DNA from: Caballeronia sp. M1242
GTDB lineage: Bacteria > Pseudomonadota > Gammaproteobacteria > Burkholderiales > Burkholderiaceae
NCBI RefSeq assembly: GCF_017220215.1
Contig: NZ_CP071130.1
Location: forward strand, 124,001 to 188,000
Direction of reading: 5' to 3'
Length of the DNA stretch: 64,000 nt
Within the stretch, counting starts at the first letter, position 1. Every line of letters begins with the position of its first letter. A program made the translations under genes and the position numbers. Shown in pieces: positions 19,051-28,119 of this stretch. The notes under the pieces are model-generated. The model was not told where the DNA came from and did not search any database. It saw only the letters and a list, made by a program, of their open reading frames with translations.

Positions 19051-19854
19051 ATGTCCCGTATCAAGAACACTTTCGCGACGCTTGCCGCGCAAGGCCGCAA
19101 AGGGCTGATTCCGTTCATCACGGCGGGCGATCCGAACCCCGAGCAAACCGTCGAATTCATGCACGCGCTCGCTAGGGGCGGCGCGGACGTCATCGAACTG
19201 GGCGTGCCGTTTTCCGATCCGATGGCCGATGGCCCCGTCATCCAGCGTTCGTCGGAGCGCGCGCTGGCGCGCGGCGTGACGCTCAAGCGCGTGCTCGCCG
19301 ACGTGACGCGCTTTCGCGAGACCGACGCCGACACGCCTGTCGTGCTGATGGGCTACGCGAATCCGATCGAGCGCATGGGCGCGGACGCGTTCGCGCAAGC
19401 CGCGAAGCAGGCGGGCGTGGACGGCGTGCTCGTCGTCGATTACCCGCCCGAGGAAGCCAGCGATTTCGGCGCGACGATGCGCGCGGCCGGCATCGATCCG
19501 ATCTTTCTCCTCGCGCCGACATCGACCGATGAGCGCGTGGCGGCGGTCGGCAAGATCGCGAGCGGCTACGTGTACTACGTGTCGCTCAAGGGCGTGACGG
19601 GCGCGGCAAATCTGGACGTTTCCAGCATCGCGAGTAAAATCCCGGCCATCAAGTCGCAGGTGCCGCTGCCGGTCGGCGTCGGCTTCGGCATTCGCGACGC
19701 AGAGACGGCCCGCGCCGTCGCGGAAGTCGCGGACGCGGTCGTCATCGGAAGCCGGCTCGTGCAGTTGCTCGAAGAGGCGCCGCCGGACACGGCCGCCGCG
19801 TCGCTCACGAGCTTCATCGCGGAAATTCGCGCGGCGCTCGATTCCGCCAAATAA
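19051..19854 (+). CDS. trpA: Tryptophan synthase alpha subunit
   Basis: A 267-residue TIM-barrel enzyme cleaving indole-3-glycerol phosphate and channelling indole to TrpB. The catalytic glutamate is in [19 protein letters not shown] and the aspartate in [25 protein letters not shown] makes the phosphate site. It lies 73 nt after the methyltransferase gene and 63 nt before accD. Confidence 0.97.
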   Translation: MSRIKNTFATLAAQGRKGLIPFITAGDPNPEQTVEFMHALARGGADVIELGVPFSDPMADGPVIQRSSERALARGVTLKRVLADVTRFRETDADTPVVLMGYANPIERMGADAFAQAAKQAGVDGVLVVDYPPEEASDFGATMRAAGIDPIFLLAPTSTDERVAAVGKIASGYVYYVSLKGVTGAANLDVSSIASKIPAIKSQVPLPVGVGFGIRDAETARAVAEVADAVVIGSRLVQLLEEAPPDTAAASLTSFIAEIRAALDSAK

Positions 19855-19917
19855 CATGTGCTGCCGCGGCCGTCGTCGACGGTGCGCGGCGCTGCCCCGA
19901 TCAGTCAAGGAACAACG

Positions 19918-20790
<873 letters not shown>

Positions 20791-20811
20791 CGCCGTTTTG
20801 TGCCCGCGCCG

Positions 20812-20849
20812 CGCCGCGCGTGAACCGCGAGGTTCCGCGCGGCGTTTTT
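20812..20849 (+). terminator. Intrinsic terminator with GNRA-type loop between accD and folC
   Basis: A 9-bp stem (CGCCGCGCG / CGCGCGGCG), a one-base bulge, a further 5-bp stem (GAACC/GGTTC) and a GCGA tetraloop are followed by TTTTT, ending 19 bp before the folC start. This should largely separate folC-dedD-cvpA-purF expression from accD unless read through. Confidence 0.85.
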
Positions 20850-20868
20850 GCTTTTCCGACTACCGAAC

Positions 20869-22179
20869 ATGACCACATTTCCCACTCTCGACGCGTGGCT
20901 CGCTCATCTGGAAGCGGCGCATCCGGTCGGCATCGACATGGGCCTCGCGCGCATCGGGCGCGTCAAGGAGGCGCTCGGCCTGCGCTTCGACTGCCCGGTG
21001 ATCACCGTCGGCGGCACGAACGGCAAGGGCTCGACGTGCGCGATCCTCGAAAGCATTCTGCTGCGCGCGGGCTATCGCGTGGGCTGCCATACGTCGCCGC
21101 ATCTGCTGTCGTTCAATGAACGCGCGCGCCTCGATGGTGTGGAAGCCACGGACGGTGACTTGCTGGAACACTTCGAAGCCGTCGAGAAGGCGCGCGTCAG
21201 TTTGCCGGATCCCGTTTCGCTGACGTATTTCGAATTTACGACGCTCGCCATCCTGCATCTGTTCGCGTCGCGCGGGCTGGATGTCGTCATCCTCGAAGTG
21301 GGGCTCGGCGGGCGGCTGGACGCGGTGAATATCGTCGATACGGACTGCGCCGTGGTGACGAGCATCGACATCGATCATGCGGACTATCTCGGCGACACGC
21401 GCGAGAAGATCGGCTTCGAGAAGGCGGGCATCTTCCGTCCGGGCAAGCCTGCCGTGTGCGGCGATCCTTCGCCGCCGCAGACGCTGATCGACCATGCCGC
21501 CGCTGTGGGCGCGGATTTGTGGCTCGTCGGCCGCGACTTCCGCTACGAAGCGCAGCCGGGCAACGAACGCCAGCAGTGGAGCTACATCGGCCGCACGCAG
21601 CGGCGCGCGGCGCTCGCGTATCCGGCGCTGCGCGGGGCGAATCAGCTCATCAATACGTCGGCGGCGCTCGCCGCGCTGGAGGCGCTGCGCGACCGCCTGC
21701 CGGTGTCCGCGCAGGATATTCGTCTCGGGCTCGCGAACGTGGAATTGCCGGGGCGCTTTCAGGTGCTGCCGGGCAAGCCGCAGATCATTCTCGACGTGGC
21801 GCACAATCCGCACGCCGCCGCCGTGCTCGCGCAAAACCTCGGCAACATGGGCTATTTCCCGTACACCTACGCGGTTTTCGGCGCGATGGGCGACAAGGAC
21901 ATCGAGGGCATCGTGAAGCAGCTCGCGGGCGAGATCGATCACTGGAACGTGACCGCGCTGCCGACGCCGCGTGCGGCCACCGCCGACCGCCTGGAAGCTG
22001 TCCTGCGCGATGCCGGTGTCAACGACGGCCCCGACAGCAGCGTTCTCCGATTCGAGACCCCGGCCGATGCATTTCGAGACGCGTTAAGTCGCGCGTCCGA
22101 AAATGATAGAATCGTGGTTTTCGGCAGTTTCTATACGGTGGCTGGCGTCATGGCCTACCGCAAATCGCAGCATCACTGA
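20869..22179 (+). CDS. folC: Bifunctional folylpolyglutamate / dihydrofolate synthase
   Basis: ATP-dependent addition of glutamate to dihydropteroate and folates, 436 residues. The P-loop GGTNGKGSTCAILESILLRA lies near residues 46-65; HTSPHLLSFNERARLDG and the LGGRLDAVN segment are FolC signatures, and DVAHNPHAAAVLAQNL marks the C-terminal domain. The ATG at 20869 is preferred over one 21 nt upstream because the family begins near TFPTLDAWL. The gene is followed by the SPOR gene dedD after 39 nt. Confidence 0.95.
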   Translation: MTTFPTLDAWLAHLEAAHPVGIDMGLARIGRVKEALGLRFDCPVITVGGTNGKGSTCAILESILLRAGYRVGCHTSPHLLSFNERARLDGVEATDGDLLEHFEAVEKARVSLPDPVSLTYFEFTTLAILHLFASRGLDVVILEVGLGGRLDAVNIVDTDCAVVTSIDIDHADYLGDTREKIGFEKAGIFRPGKPAVCGDPSPPQTLIDHAAAVGADLWLVGRDFRYEAQPGNERQQWSYIGRTQRRAALAYPALRGANQLINTSAALAALEALRDRLPVSAQDIRLGLANVELPGRFQVLPGKPQIILDVAHNPHAAAVLAQNLGNMGYFPYTYAVFGAMGDKDIEGIVKQLAGEIDHWNVTALPTPRAATADRLEAVLRDAGVNDGPDSSVLRFETPADAFRDALSRASENDRIVVFGSFYTVAGVMAYRKSQHH

Positions 22180-22218
22180 GACGGCAGGCCGTCTGAAGCT
22201 TCTCGCACCAAGCCATAC

Positions 22219-23055
22219 ATGGGACTTTTCTCGTTCGGCAAGAAAGACGACGCCCGCGCCGCGAGCGACGCATACTCCGATTCCCCGCGCGGCTCGCGTC
22301 ATACCGTGCGCACGGAGCGCCGCACGCGCCGCACCGACCGTCCCGATGCCGACGCGATGATGCTCGACCCCACGCTTCCCGAGAAGCAGCGCGCGCGCCG
22401 CAGGCTCGTCGGAGCCATCGCGCTGGTGCTGGCGGCGGTCATTGTTTTGCCGATGGTGCTGGATTCGCGCCCGAAACCCGTCGCCGACGACATTTCCATC
22501 GATATTCCAAACCGCGCCGCGCCCGCCGCGAAGCAGTCCCGCGAGGCGAACGACGCGGACACGCAGGCAGGCGTCGCGCATGAGTCGCCTGCTGCGGCAA
22601 CTGACACGGCCAACGTGGCCGCAGGCGTGACGCAGCCGCAACCGTCGGCTTCGGCGCCTGCTGCCGCTGCGCAGGCGAAGCCGGAAGCGAAGGTTGACAG
22701 CAAGCCGGCACCCGTTGCCAAGGAAGCCGCGAAGCCGCAGGCCCAAGCGGCCGCGGAAAAGGACGCCACCGCAAGCCCGGCATCGGGCGCGGCAAACACG
22801 CCGTCGTCGCCGGCCGGCAGCCGCTTCGTGCTTCAGATCGGCACGTTCGACGACGACACGGCAGCGCAAAACTGGGTCAACAAGTTGAAAGCCGCGGGCG
22901 TGCCCGCATATCTCGAACATCGTCAGCAGTCGGATGGCTCGTCCCGCGCGTTGTTGCGCGCAGGACCGTTCCCGGATCGCGCGTCGGCGTCCGCCGCGCT
23001 CGTCAAGGTGCGGCAGGCGGGCCTGGCCGGCGGCAAGCGGTCGGCGTCGAACTAA
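22219..23055 (+). CDS. DedD-like SPOR-domain inner-membrane protein
   Basis: A 278-residue protein with a basic cytoplasmic segment (about 1-60), one transmembrane helix (LVGAIALVLAAVIVLPMVL, about 64-82), an alanine/lysine/proline-rich periplasmic linker and a C-terminal SPOR domain (about 200-275, RFVLQIGTFDDDTAAQNWV). SPOR domains bind denuded septal peptidoglycan, so a role at the division site is expected. Its place between folC and cvpA is the same as for dedD in E. coli. The linker is low complexity. Confidence 0.88.
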   Translation: MGLFSFGKKDDARAASDAYSDSPRGSRHTVRTERRTRRTDRPDADAMMLDPTLPEKQRARRRLVGAIALVLAAVIVLPMVLDSRPKPVADDISIDIPNRAAPAAKQSREANDADTQAGVAHESPAAATDTANVAAGVTQPQPSASAPAAAAQAKPEAKVDSKPAPVAKEAAKPQAQAAAEKDATASPASGAANTPSSPAGSRFVLQIGTFDDDTAAQNWVNKLKAAGVPAYLEHRQQSDGSSRALLRAGPFPDRASASAALVKVRQAGLAGGKRSASN

Positions 23056-23061
23056 GCGTCG

Positions 23062-23601
23062 ATGTCGATGTTCACGAGCTTCGACTACGCCGTGATGGCC
23101 GTGATCGGCTTGTCCGCCTTGCGCGGCATGTGGCGCGGGTTGCTCGCCGAAGCCTTCGGGCTGATTGGCTGGGTCGCTGCCATCTTGATCGCGGGCCGGT
23201 TCGTGAGCGTGGTGGTGCCGTACATCCCGGCATACTGGCCGGGCGGCGCGCTGACTCAGTGGCTCGTCGCGTTTTTGCTGGTGGTCGGCGCGGTGCTGCT
23301 GCTGTCGAGCGTGCTGTCGGCGCTGCTCACGCGCATCACGGAAGTGACGGGCCTGCGCGGCGTGGATCGTTCGCTCGGCCTGCTGTTCGGCCTCGTCCGA
23401 GGCGCTATATTGGTGGTGATTCTGGTCGCGCTCGCAGGTCTGACCGAATTGCCGCAAAAGGATTTCTGGCGTCACGCGCTGCTGCGGCCCATGGCCGAGC
23501 AAGGCGTGCGCGAATTGAGACCGCTTCTCCCCGATACGCTCGCCGCGTATGTGCACGTCGCACCGCAATCAGGCGACACGGCGCCAAGCGCCGCACAATA
23601 G
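23062..23601 (+). CDS. cvpA: CvpA family membrane protein
   Basis: A 179-residue inner-membrane protein with four hydrophobic helices (about residues 5-25, 28-48, 65-88 and 105-128). The start MSMFTSFDYAVMAVIGLSA, then RGMWRGLLAEAFGLIGWVAA, is typical of CvpA, named for colicin V production and found upstream of purF in many proteobacteria. Molecular function is not settled. It starts 6 bases after dedD; 133 nt separate it from purF. Confidence 0.92.
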   Translation: MSMFTSFDYAVMAVIGLSALRGMWRGLLAEAFGLIGWVAAILIAGRFVSVVVPYIPAYWPGGALTQWLVAFLLVVGAVLLLSSVLSALLTRITEVTGLRGVDRSLGLLFGLVRGAILVVILVALAGLTELPQKDFWRHALLRPMAEQGVRELRPLLPDTLAAYVHVAPQSGDTAPSAAQ

Positions 23602-23734
23602 ACGAACGGCAGGCTACACGAGGAACGCGCGACGGCCAGTTGCGCAGCCGAACGCGCCCGCTCGCGCGGCTCGTTCGACCTGGCGCGACGCCGGCACGCC
23701 TCTCTACCGTTTCGACTCTTTGAAGGACCATGCC

Positions 23735-25282
23735 ATGTGCGGCATCGTAGGTGTAGTTTCCCAAAGCCCCGTCAATCAGCTCATCTATGACAGCCTGCTG
23801 CTCTTGCAGCATCGCGGGCAGGATGCGGCGGGAATCGCGACAGCGAACGGCAACAACTTCCACATGCACAAAGCCAACGGCATGGTGCGCGACGTGTTCC
23901 GCACGCGCAACATGCGCAGCCTGCCGGGTAACGTCGGTATCGGGCAAGTGCGTTATCCGACGGCCGGTTCGGCGTCGAACGAGGAAGAAGCGCAGCCGTT
24001 CTACGTCAACGCGCCGTTCGGCATCATCCTCGCGCACAACGGCAACCTGACGAACTGGATGCAGCTGAAGGACGAGATGTTCCGGATCGACCGCCGGCAC
24101 ATCAACACCGCGTCCGACACGGAAGTGCTGCTGAACGTCTTCGCGCACGAACTGCAACTGGCGAGCTCCGGCCTCGAACTCGACGAAGCCGCGCTGTGGA
24201 AGGCGGTCGCGGGCGTGCATCGGCGGGTGAAGGGGTCGTACGCAATCGTCTCGCTGATCGCGGGCTACGGGCTCGTGGCGTTCCGCGATCCGTTCGGCAT
24301 TCGTCCGCTCGTGCTCGGCAAGCTGGAAACGTCGACGGGCGTCGAGTGGATGGTGGCGTCGGAATCGGTGGCGATCGAAGGTATCGGCTTCGAATTCGTG
24401 CGCGACATCGAGCCGGGCGAAGCGATCTTTATCGACGCCGACGGCAATCTGCACAGTCACCAATGCGCCGAAAAGCCGGTGCTCAATCCCTGCATCTTCG
24501 AGCTCGTGTATCTGGCGCGTCCGGATTCGTGCCTCGACGGCGTGCCGGTCTACAACGCGCGTCTGCGCATGGGCGACTATCTCGCCGAGAAGATCAAGCG
24601 CGTGCTGCCGGACGTGCCGATCGACGTCGTGATGCCGATTCCCGATTCGTCGCGCCCCGCCGCGATGCAGGTGGCCGCGAAGCTCGGCGTCGAATATCGC
24701 GAAGGCTTCTTCAAGAACCGCTACGTGGGCCGCACGTTCATCATGCCGGGCCAGGCGGTGCGCAAGAAGTCGGTGCGCCAGAAGCTGAACGCGATGGGCA
24801 TCGAGTTCAAGGGCAAGAACGTGCTGATCGTCGACGATTCGATCGTGCGCGGCACGACATCGCATGAAATCGTGCAGATGGCCCGCGATGCCGGCGCGAA
24901 CAAGGTGATTTTCGCGTCCGCCGCGCCGCCGGTGAAGTTCCCGAACGTGTACGGCATCGACATGCCGACGCGTGGCGAACTCGTCGCGCATGGCCGCAGC
25001 GACGAAGAGGTAGCGCGCATGATCGGCGCGGACTATCTGGTGTATCAGGACGTCGAAGACCTGAAGAACGCGGTGCGCGACATTAATCCGGCGCTGAAGG
25101 ATTTCGAGGCGTCCTGCTTCGACGGCAACTACATTACCGGCGACGTCACGACCGACTATCTGGATCGCATCGAAACCGCGCGTCTCGCGCCGCAAGAGCA
25201 GACGGACCGCGACATCGCGGGCGAGGCGCTCGAAGGCGGTCCCGCGCGTTCGCAACTGCATCTACAACTGTCGGTGGAATAA
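23735..25282 (+). CDS. purF: Amidophosphoribosyltransferase
   Basis: First committed step of purine synthesis: glutamine plus PRPP to phosphoribosylamine. The 515-residue protein starts MCGIVGVV, so Cys2 becomes the N-terminal nucleophile of the class II glutamine amidotransferase domain. The PRPP site VLIVDDSIVRGTTSHEIVQM lies near residue 365. The start at 23735 is required by Cys2. It is closed by an intrinsic terminator at 25303. In relatives I recall metZ following purF; here an AraC gene on the other strand follows. Confidence 0.97.
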   Translation: MCGIVGVVSQSPVNQLIYDSLLLLQHRGQDAAGIATANGNNFHMHKANGMVRDVFRTRNMRSLPGNVGIGQVRYPTAGSASNEEEAQPFYVNAPFGIILAHNGNLTNWMQLKDEMFRIDRRHINTASDTEVLLNVFAHELQLASSGLELDEAALWKAVAGVHRRVKGSYAIVSLIAGYGLVAFRDPFGIRPLVLGKLETSTGVEWMVASESVAIEGIGFEFVRDIEPGEAIFIDADGNLHSHQCAEKPVLNPCIFELVYLARPDSCLDGVPVYNARLRMGDYLAEKIKRVLPDVPIDVVMPIPDSSRPAAMQVAAKLGVEYREGFFKNRYVGRTFIMPGQAVRKKSVRQKLNAMGIEFKGKNVLIVDDSIVRGTTSHEIVQMARDAGANKVIFASAAPPVKFPNVYGIDMPTRGELVAHGRSDEEVARMIGADYLVYQDVEDLKNAVRDINPALKDFEASCFDGNYITGDVTTDYLDRIETARLAPQEQTDRDIAGEALEGGPARSQLHLQLSVE

Positions 25283-25302
25283 GCGTTCGTCGTGGCTTCG
25301 AG

Positions 25303-25338
25303 AAGCCCGCTCCGTCGATCAGACGAGCGGGCTTTTTT
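25303..25338 (+). terminator. Intrinsic terminator of purF
   Basis: AAGCCCGCT pairs with AGCGGGCTT (9 bp) around a 14-nt loop and is followed by a six-T run. It lies over the end of the convergent AraC gene; on the minus strand only a weak T tract follows. Confidence 0.85.
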
Positions 25339-26122
25339 GCGTCTGTTGCTCGCGCGGCGTCTTGAATGCGCTGCTGCGCCATTGTCCCGGCGCCATGCCG
25401 AAGCGCTTGGAGAACGCATGCGTGAATGCGCTTTGATCCGCGAAACCGACTTCGAGCGCGACATGCGTGAGCGAGGCGCGCGGATCGGCGAGCAGGGTCA
25501 GCGCCGTGTCCAGACGCAGGCGATGCAGATAGCGATGCGGCGTCTCGCCGAACGCTTCGCTGAACAACTGGTGAAAGCGCCGCATGCCGAAGCCGCAATG
25601 CGCGGCGAGATCCGCGATGCGCAGCGGCTCGCACAGATGCGCACGCAGCCATCGGTCGATGCGCGCGAAGTCGAGGCCGCGCGATTCGGCATTGAGCGAC
25701 GCGCTTGCATCGGCCATCAACGCGCCGCACAGATGCGTAGCTGTTTGCCAGGCCATGCGCGAGGGCAGGGCGCTACCGTCGCGATCGAGCCGTAGCGCGA
25801 CGCTCGCGACGAGTTGCGTGAGAGAGGAATCGAGATCGACGGTACGCGCGCGCTCGAAGAAACGTGCGGGCACCGCGACCGATGAAGCGGGAAGATCGAG
25901 CACGAGCTGGCGATTGACGCCTTCGGCCCAGTACTCGTGACGCGCGCCGGCAGGAATGATCCACGCGCGATGACGGTCGATGAGCGATTCGCCGCCATCC
26001 ACCGCCATGCCCATTGCGCCATCGAAACCGAGCACGATCTGATGGAAGTCGTGCTCGTCCGACGCCTGCACCGCTTCATAGCGGCGCAGCGAAACGGTAG
26101 GGCGGGGGACCGGCGCGTTCAT
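25319..26122 (-). CDS. AraC-family transcriptional regulator
   Basis: A 267-residue regulator. The N-terminal half resembles a cupin-like sensing domain (segments WIIPAGARHEYWAEG and LVLDLPASS). The C-terminal 100 residues hold two helix-turn-helix motifs: LRIADLAAHCGFGMRRFHQL, then LTHVALEVGFADQSAFTHAF followed by KRFGMAPGQWR. It is convergent with purF and 9 bases downstream of the FKBP gene, sharing its strand, so the two may be co-transcribed. The target and ligand are unknown; adjacency does not point to a pathway. Confidence 0.9.
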   Translation of the reverse strand: MNAPVPRPTVSLRRYEAVQASDEHDFHQIVLGFDGAMGMAVDGGESLIDRHRAWIIPAGARHEYWAEGVNRQLVLDLPASSVAVPARFFERARTVDLDSSLTQLVASVALRLDRDGSALPSRMAWQTATHLCGALMADASASLNAESRGLDFARIDRWLRAHLCEPLRIADLAAHCGFGMRRFHQLFSEAFGETPHRYLHRLRLDTALTLLADPRASLTHVALEVGFADQSAFTHAFSKRFGMAPGQWRSSAFKTPREQQTQKSPLV

Positions 26123-26131
26123 GCCGCGAGC

Positions 26132-26473
26132 TCAGACGTCGAGCAGTTCCACTTCGAAGACGAGCGTGGCGTTGGGCGGAATCACGCCGCCCGCGCCGCG
26201 CGCGCCGTAACCGAGTTGCGGCGGGATGGTAAGACGGCGCACGCCGCCGACCTTCATGCCCTGCACGCCTTCATCCCAGCCCTTGATGACCATGCCCCCG
26301 CCGAGCACGAAGGCGAAAGGATCGTTGCGGTCCTTGCTGGAGTCGAACTTCTGGCCGTCGGTCAGCCAGCCGGTGTAGTGCACGCTGACGGTCTTGCCCG
26401 CGACGGCTTCGGCGCCTTCGCCGACGGTGACGTCTTCATACTTGAGACCGGAATCGGTCGTGACTGTCGACAT
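26132..26473 (-). CDS. FKBP-type peptidyl-prolyl isomerase
   Basis: A 113-residue single-domain FKBP without signal peptide, hence cytosolic. Active-site segments [34 protein letters not shown] and the final VFEVELLDV are intact. The start at 26473 ([14 protein letters not shown]) is chosen for its AGGAG ribosome site. It catalyses proline cis-trans isomerisation in protein folding. The upstream gap of 81 bp separates it from the polysaccharide genes, with which no functional link is evident. Confidence 0.95.
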   Translation of the reverse strand: MSTVTTDSGLKYEDVTVGEGAEAVAGKTVSVHYTGWLTDGQKFDSSKDRNDPFAFVLGGGMVIKGWDEGVQGMKVGGVRRLTIPPQLGYGARGAGGVIPPNATLVFEVELLDV

Positions 26474-26554
26474 TGTTTGCTCCTGGTTGCACGGCTCTAC
26501 GCCGATGGTCGAAACCACCATTGTAGAGCGTAGCAACGAAGCAAGTCATGGCGA

Positions 26555-27988
26555 TCAGGAGTGACGGCCGCGCGGATTCATGCGGCTGCCGATGCGCGGC
26601 CGTTTCGCGGTCATCGGCGAGCCGAGCCGCGCGCCGGCGTTCGGACTCACGCTCACGCCGAAATCGGGGCTGATGTACGAAGGCTCCATCGCGTTGCCCT
26701 GAACGCGGTCGCGCGTGTCGCTCCTCGCGAGCTTCAGCGCCCGCACGCGCACGTACGCCATCGCGATGAACGTCCACGGCGAGAGGTACGCGAACTCGGG
26801 CACCGACACCATCATCATGGTCCACGTCGCGACGCAGCACTGCCGCAGCGCCATGCCGCGCGCGTCCCAGTCGAGCTTGAAGGCAGGGTAGAGCATCAGC
26901 ACGCTGACGCCGACGAGACCGACCACGCCCGTGTTGACGAGCAGCGTCGAGAACAGGTCAGTGGAGCGGATATAGCCGAAGCCGATGCCGAATAGCTGGT
27001 TCAGCGGGGAAGCATGCACCCACAAGCGCAACGACTCGAAGAACAGCATCGCGCGGTCGGAGCCGGACTCGTTCTTTCCCTCGAGCTTGTCCATCACCAT
27101 CTGCTGGAACAGGTCGGCGATATAGTCCTGCAAGACGAACGCGACCACCGCGAGCAGGAAGAGGCCGATGAGCGCCTTGATCGGATTGATGCCGAGCTTG
27201 CGCATGCGAATGAGCGCGAAGACCGCATAGCCGATCAGCACCGTCGACGACGTGCTCATCACGAGCGAAATCCCGATGATCCACACCGGCCAGCGCAGGC
27301 GGGCCGTCGCGTTGAAGTAGATCCAGAACGGAAAGATGGACATGGCGTACATCGACGGCTCGCCGGTCAACGCCTTGAGACGCTGTATCGACATGCCGCC
27401 CGCGCTCACGACCTGAAACGAGCTGCCGTTCACGGTGCCGTCCGAACGCACGATGCCGCGGCCGAACTGGTCGCCGAACGCGCGGTTCGAGATGAAGTCG
27501 CCGGGCGAGCCCGTCAGCACGTAGAACACCACTTCATAGATACCGTAGATGGCGAAGAGCGTCACCGCCGCGAAAATCCACTGGTCCCACGTCGGCCGGT
27601 AGTAGTAGTACACGTACGCCGCATACAGCACGACCGCCGCCACGTAGATGGACTGCGTGAACATGCTCTTGCGCAGGATGAACGTGAGCGGGTCCTTATC
27701 GTCGACGAGCGCGATCTTGCTGAAGTCCGGATCGAACGGCGCCATCACGTCGGCGAGTTGCGTCGTGCAGACCATCAACAGCCAGACGAAGATGGCCGCG
27801 CCCACGAAGTGCATCCAGTTCTTGCGCGAACGGCCGCCGAACAGAAGCACGAGCGGCACGGAAAGAAAGCACATGAGATAGCCGATCGTCGTGCCCTGAA
27901 TCGACGGGATCACGAGGAACGACGTCACCGGCATCGCAAAGGCCCAGATGCGGTAGTACTTGTCGAGCAGCGTTGCTTTGTCTTTCAT
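26555..27988 (-). CDS. Polytopic membrane protein of the O-antigen polymerase/ligase type
   Basis: A 477-residue protein with about ten to twelve hydrophobic helices, for example MPVTSFLVIPSIQGTTIGYL at the start and IKALIGLFLLAVVAFVL in the middle. A large loop separates helices, and the topology fits Wzy polymerases and WaaL-type ligases. Sequence signatures of these families are weak and the call rests on topology and context. The start MKDKATLL at 27988 has no strong ribosome site; the frame stays open to 28075. It lies downstream of the tyrosine autokinase with a 131-bp gap that contains an 11-bp hairpin. Probable role: polymerising the exopolysaccharide repeat unit in the periplasm. Confidence 0.65.
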   Translation of the reverse strand: MKDKATLLDKYYRIWAFAMPVTSFLVIPSIQGTTIGYLMCFLSVPLVLLFGGRSRKNWMHFVGAAIFVWLLMVCTTQLADVMAPFDPDFSKIALVDDKDPLTFILRKSMFTQSIYVAAVVLYAAYVYYYYRPTWDQWIFAAVTLFAIYGIYEVVFYVLTGSPGDFISNRAFGDQFGRGIVRSDGTVNGSSFQVVSAGGMSIQRLKALTGEPSMYAMSIFPFWIYFNATARLRWPVWIIGISLVMSTSSTVLIGYAVFALIRMRKLGINPIKALIGLFLLAVVAFVLQDYIADLFQQMVMDKLEGKNESGSDRAMLFFESLRLWVHASPLNQLFGIGFGYIRSTDLFSTLLVNTGVVGLVGVSVLMLYPAFKLDWDARGMALRQCCVATWTMMMVSVPEFAYLSPWTFIAMAYVRVRALKLARSDTRDRVQGNAMEPSYISPDFGVSVSPNAGARLGSPMTAKRPRIGSRMNPRGRHS

Positions 27989-28056
27989 CGTAGAGAGTGT
28001 GGCTGCGTCTTTTGTTTTGCTTGCCGTTGCGTGAGAAGGCCATGCCCCTGAAACGC

Positions 28057-28083
28057 AACGCCGCGTGACGGGCACGCGGCGTT
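28057..28083 (-). terminator. 11-bp perfect hairpin between autokinase and polymerase-like genes
   Basis: AACGCCGCGTG pairs exactly with CACGCGGCGTT around a 5-nt loop. It starts 37 nt past the autokinase stop on the minus strand. Neither side has a clean T-run, so it may be an inefficient terminator or a processing or stabilising hairpin. Confidence 0.4.
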
Positions 28084-28119
28084 TCGCTCAAGCAATGTTG
28101 CCTTGCTTCGAGACGTCCA

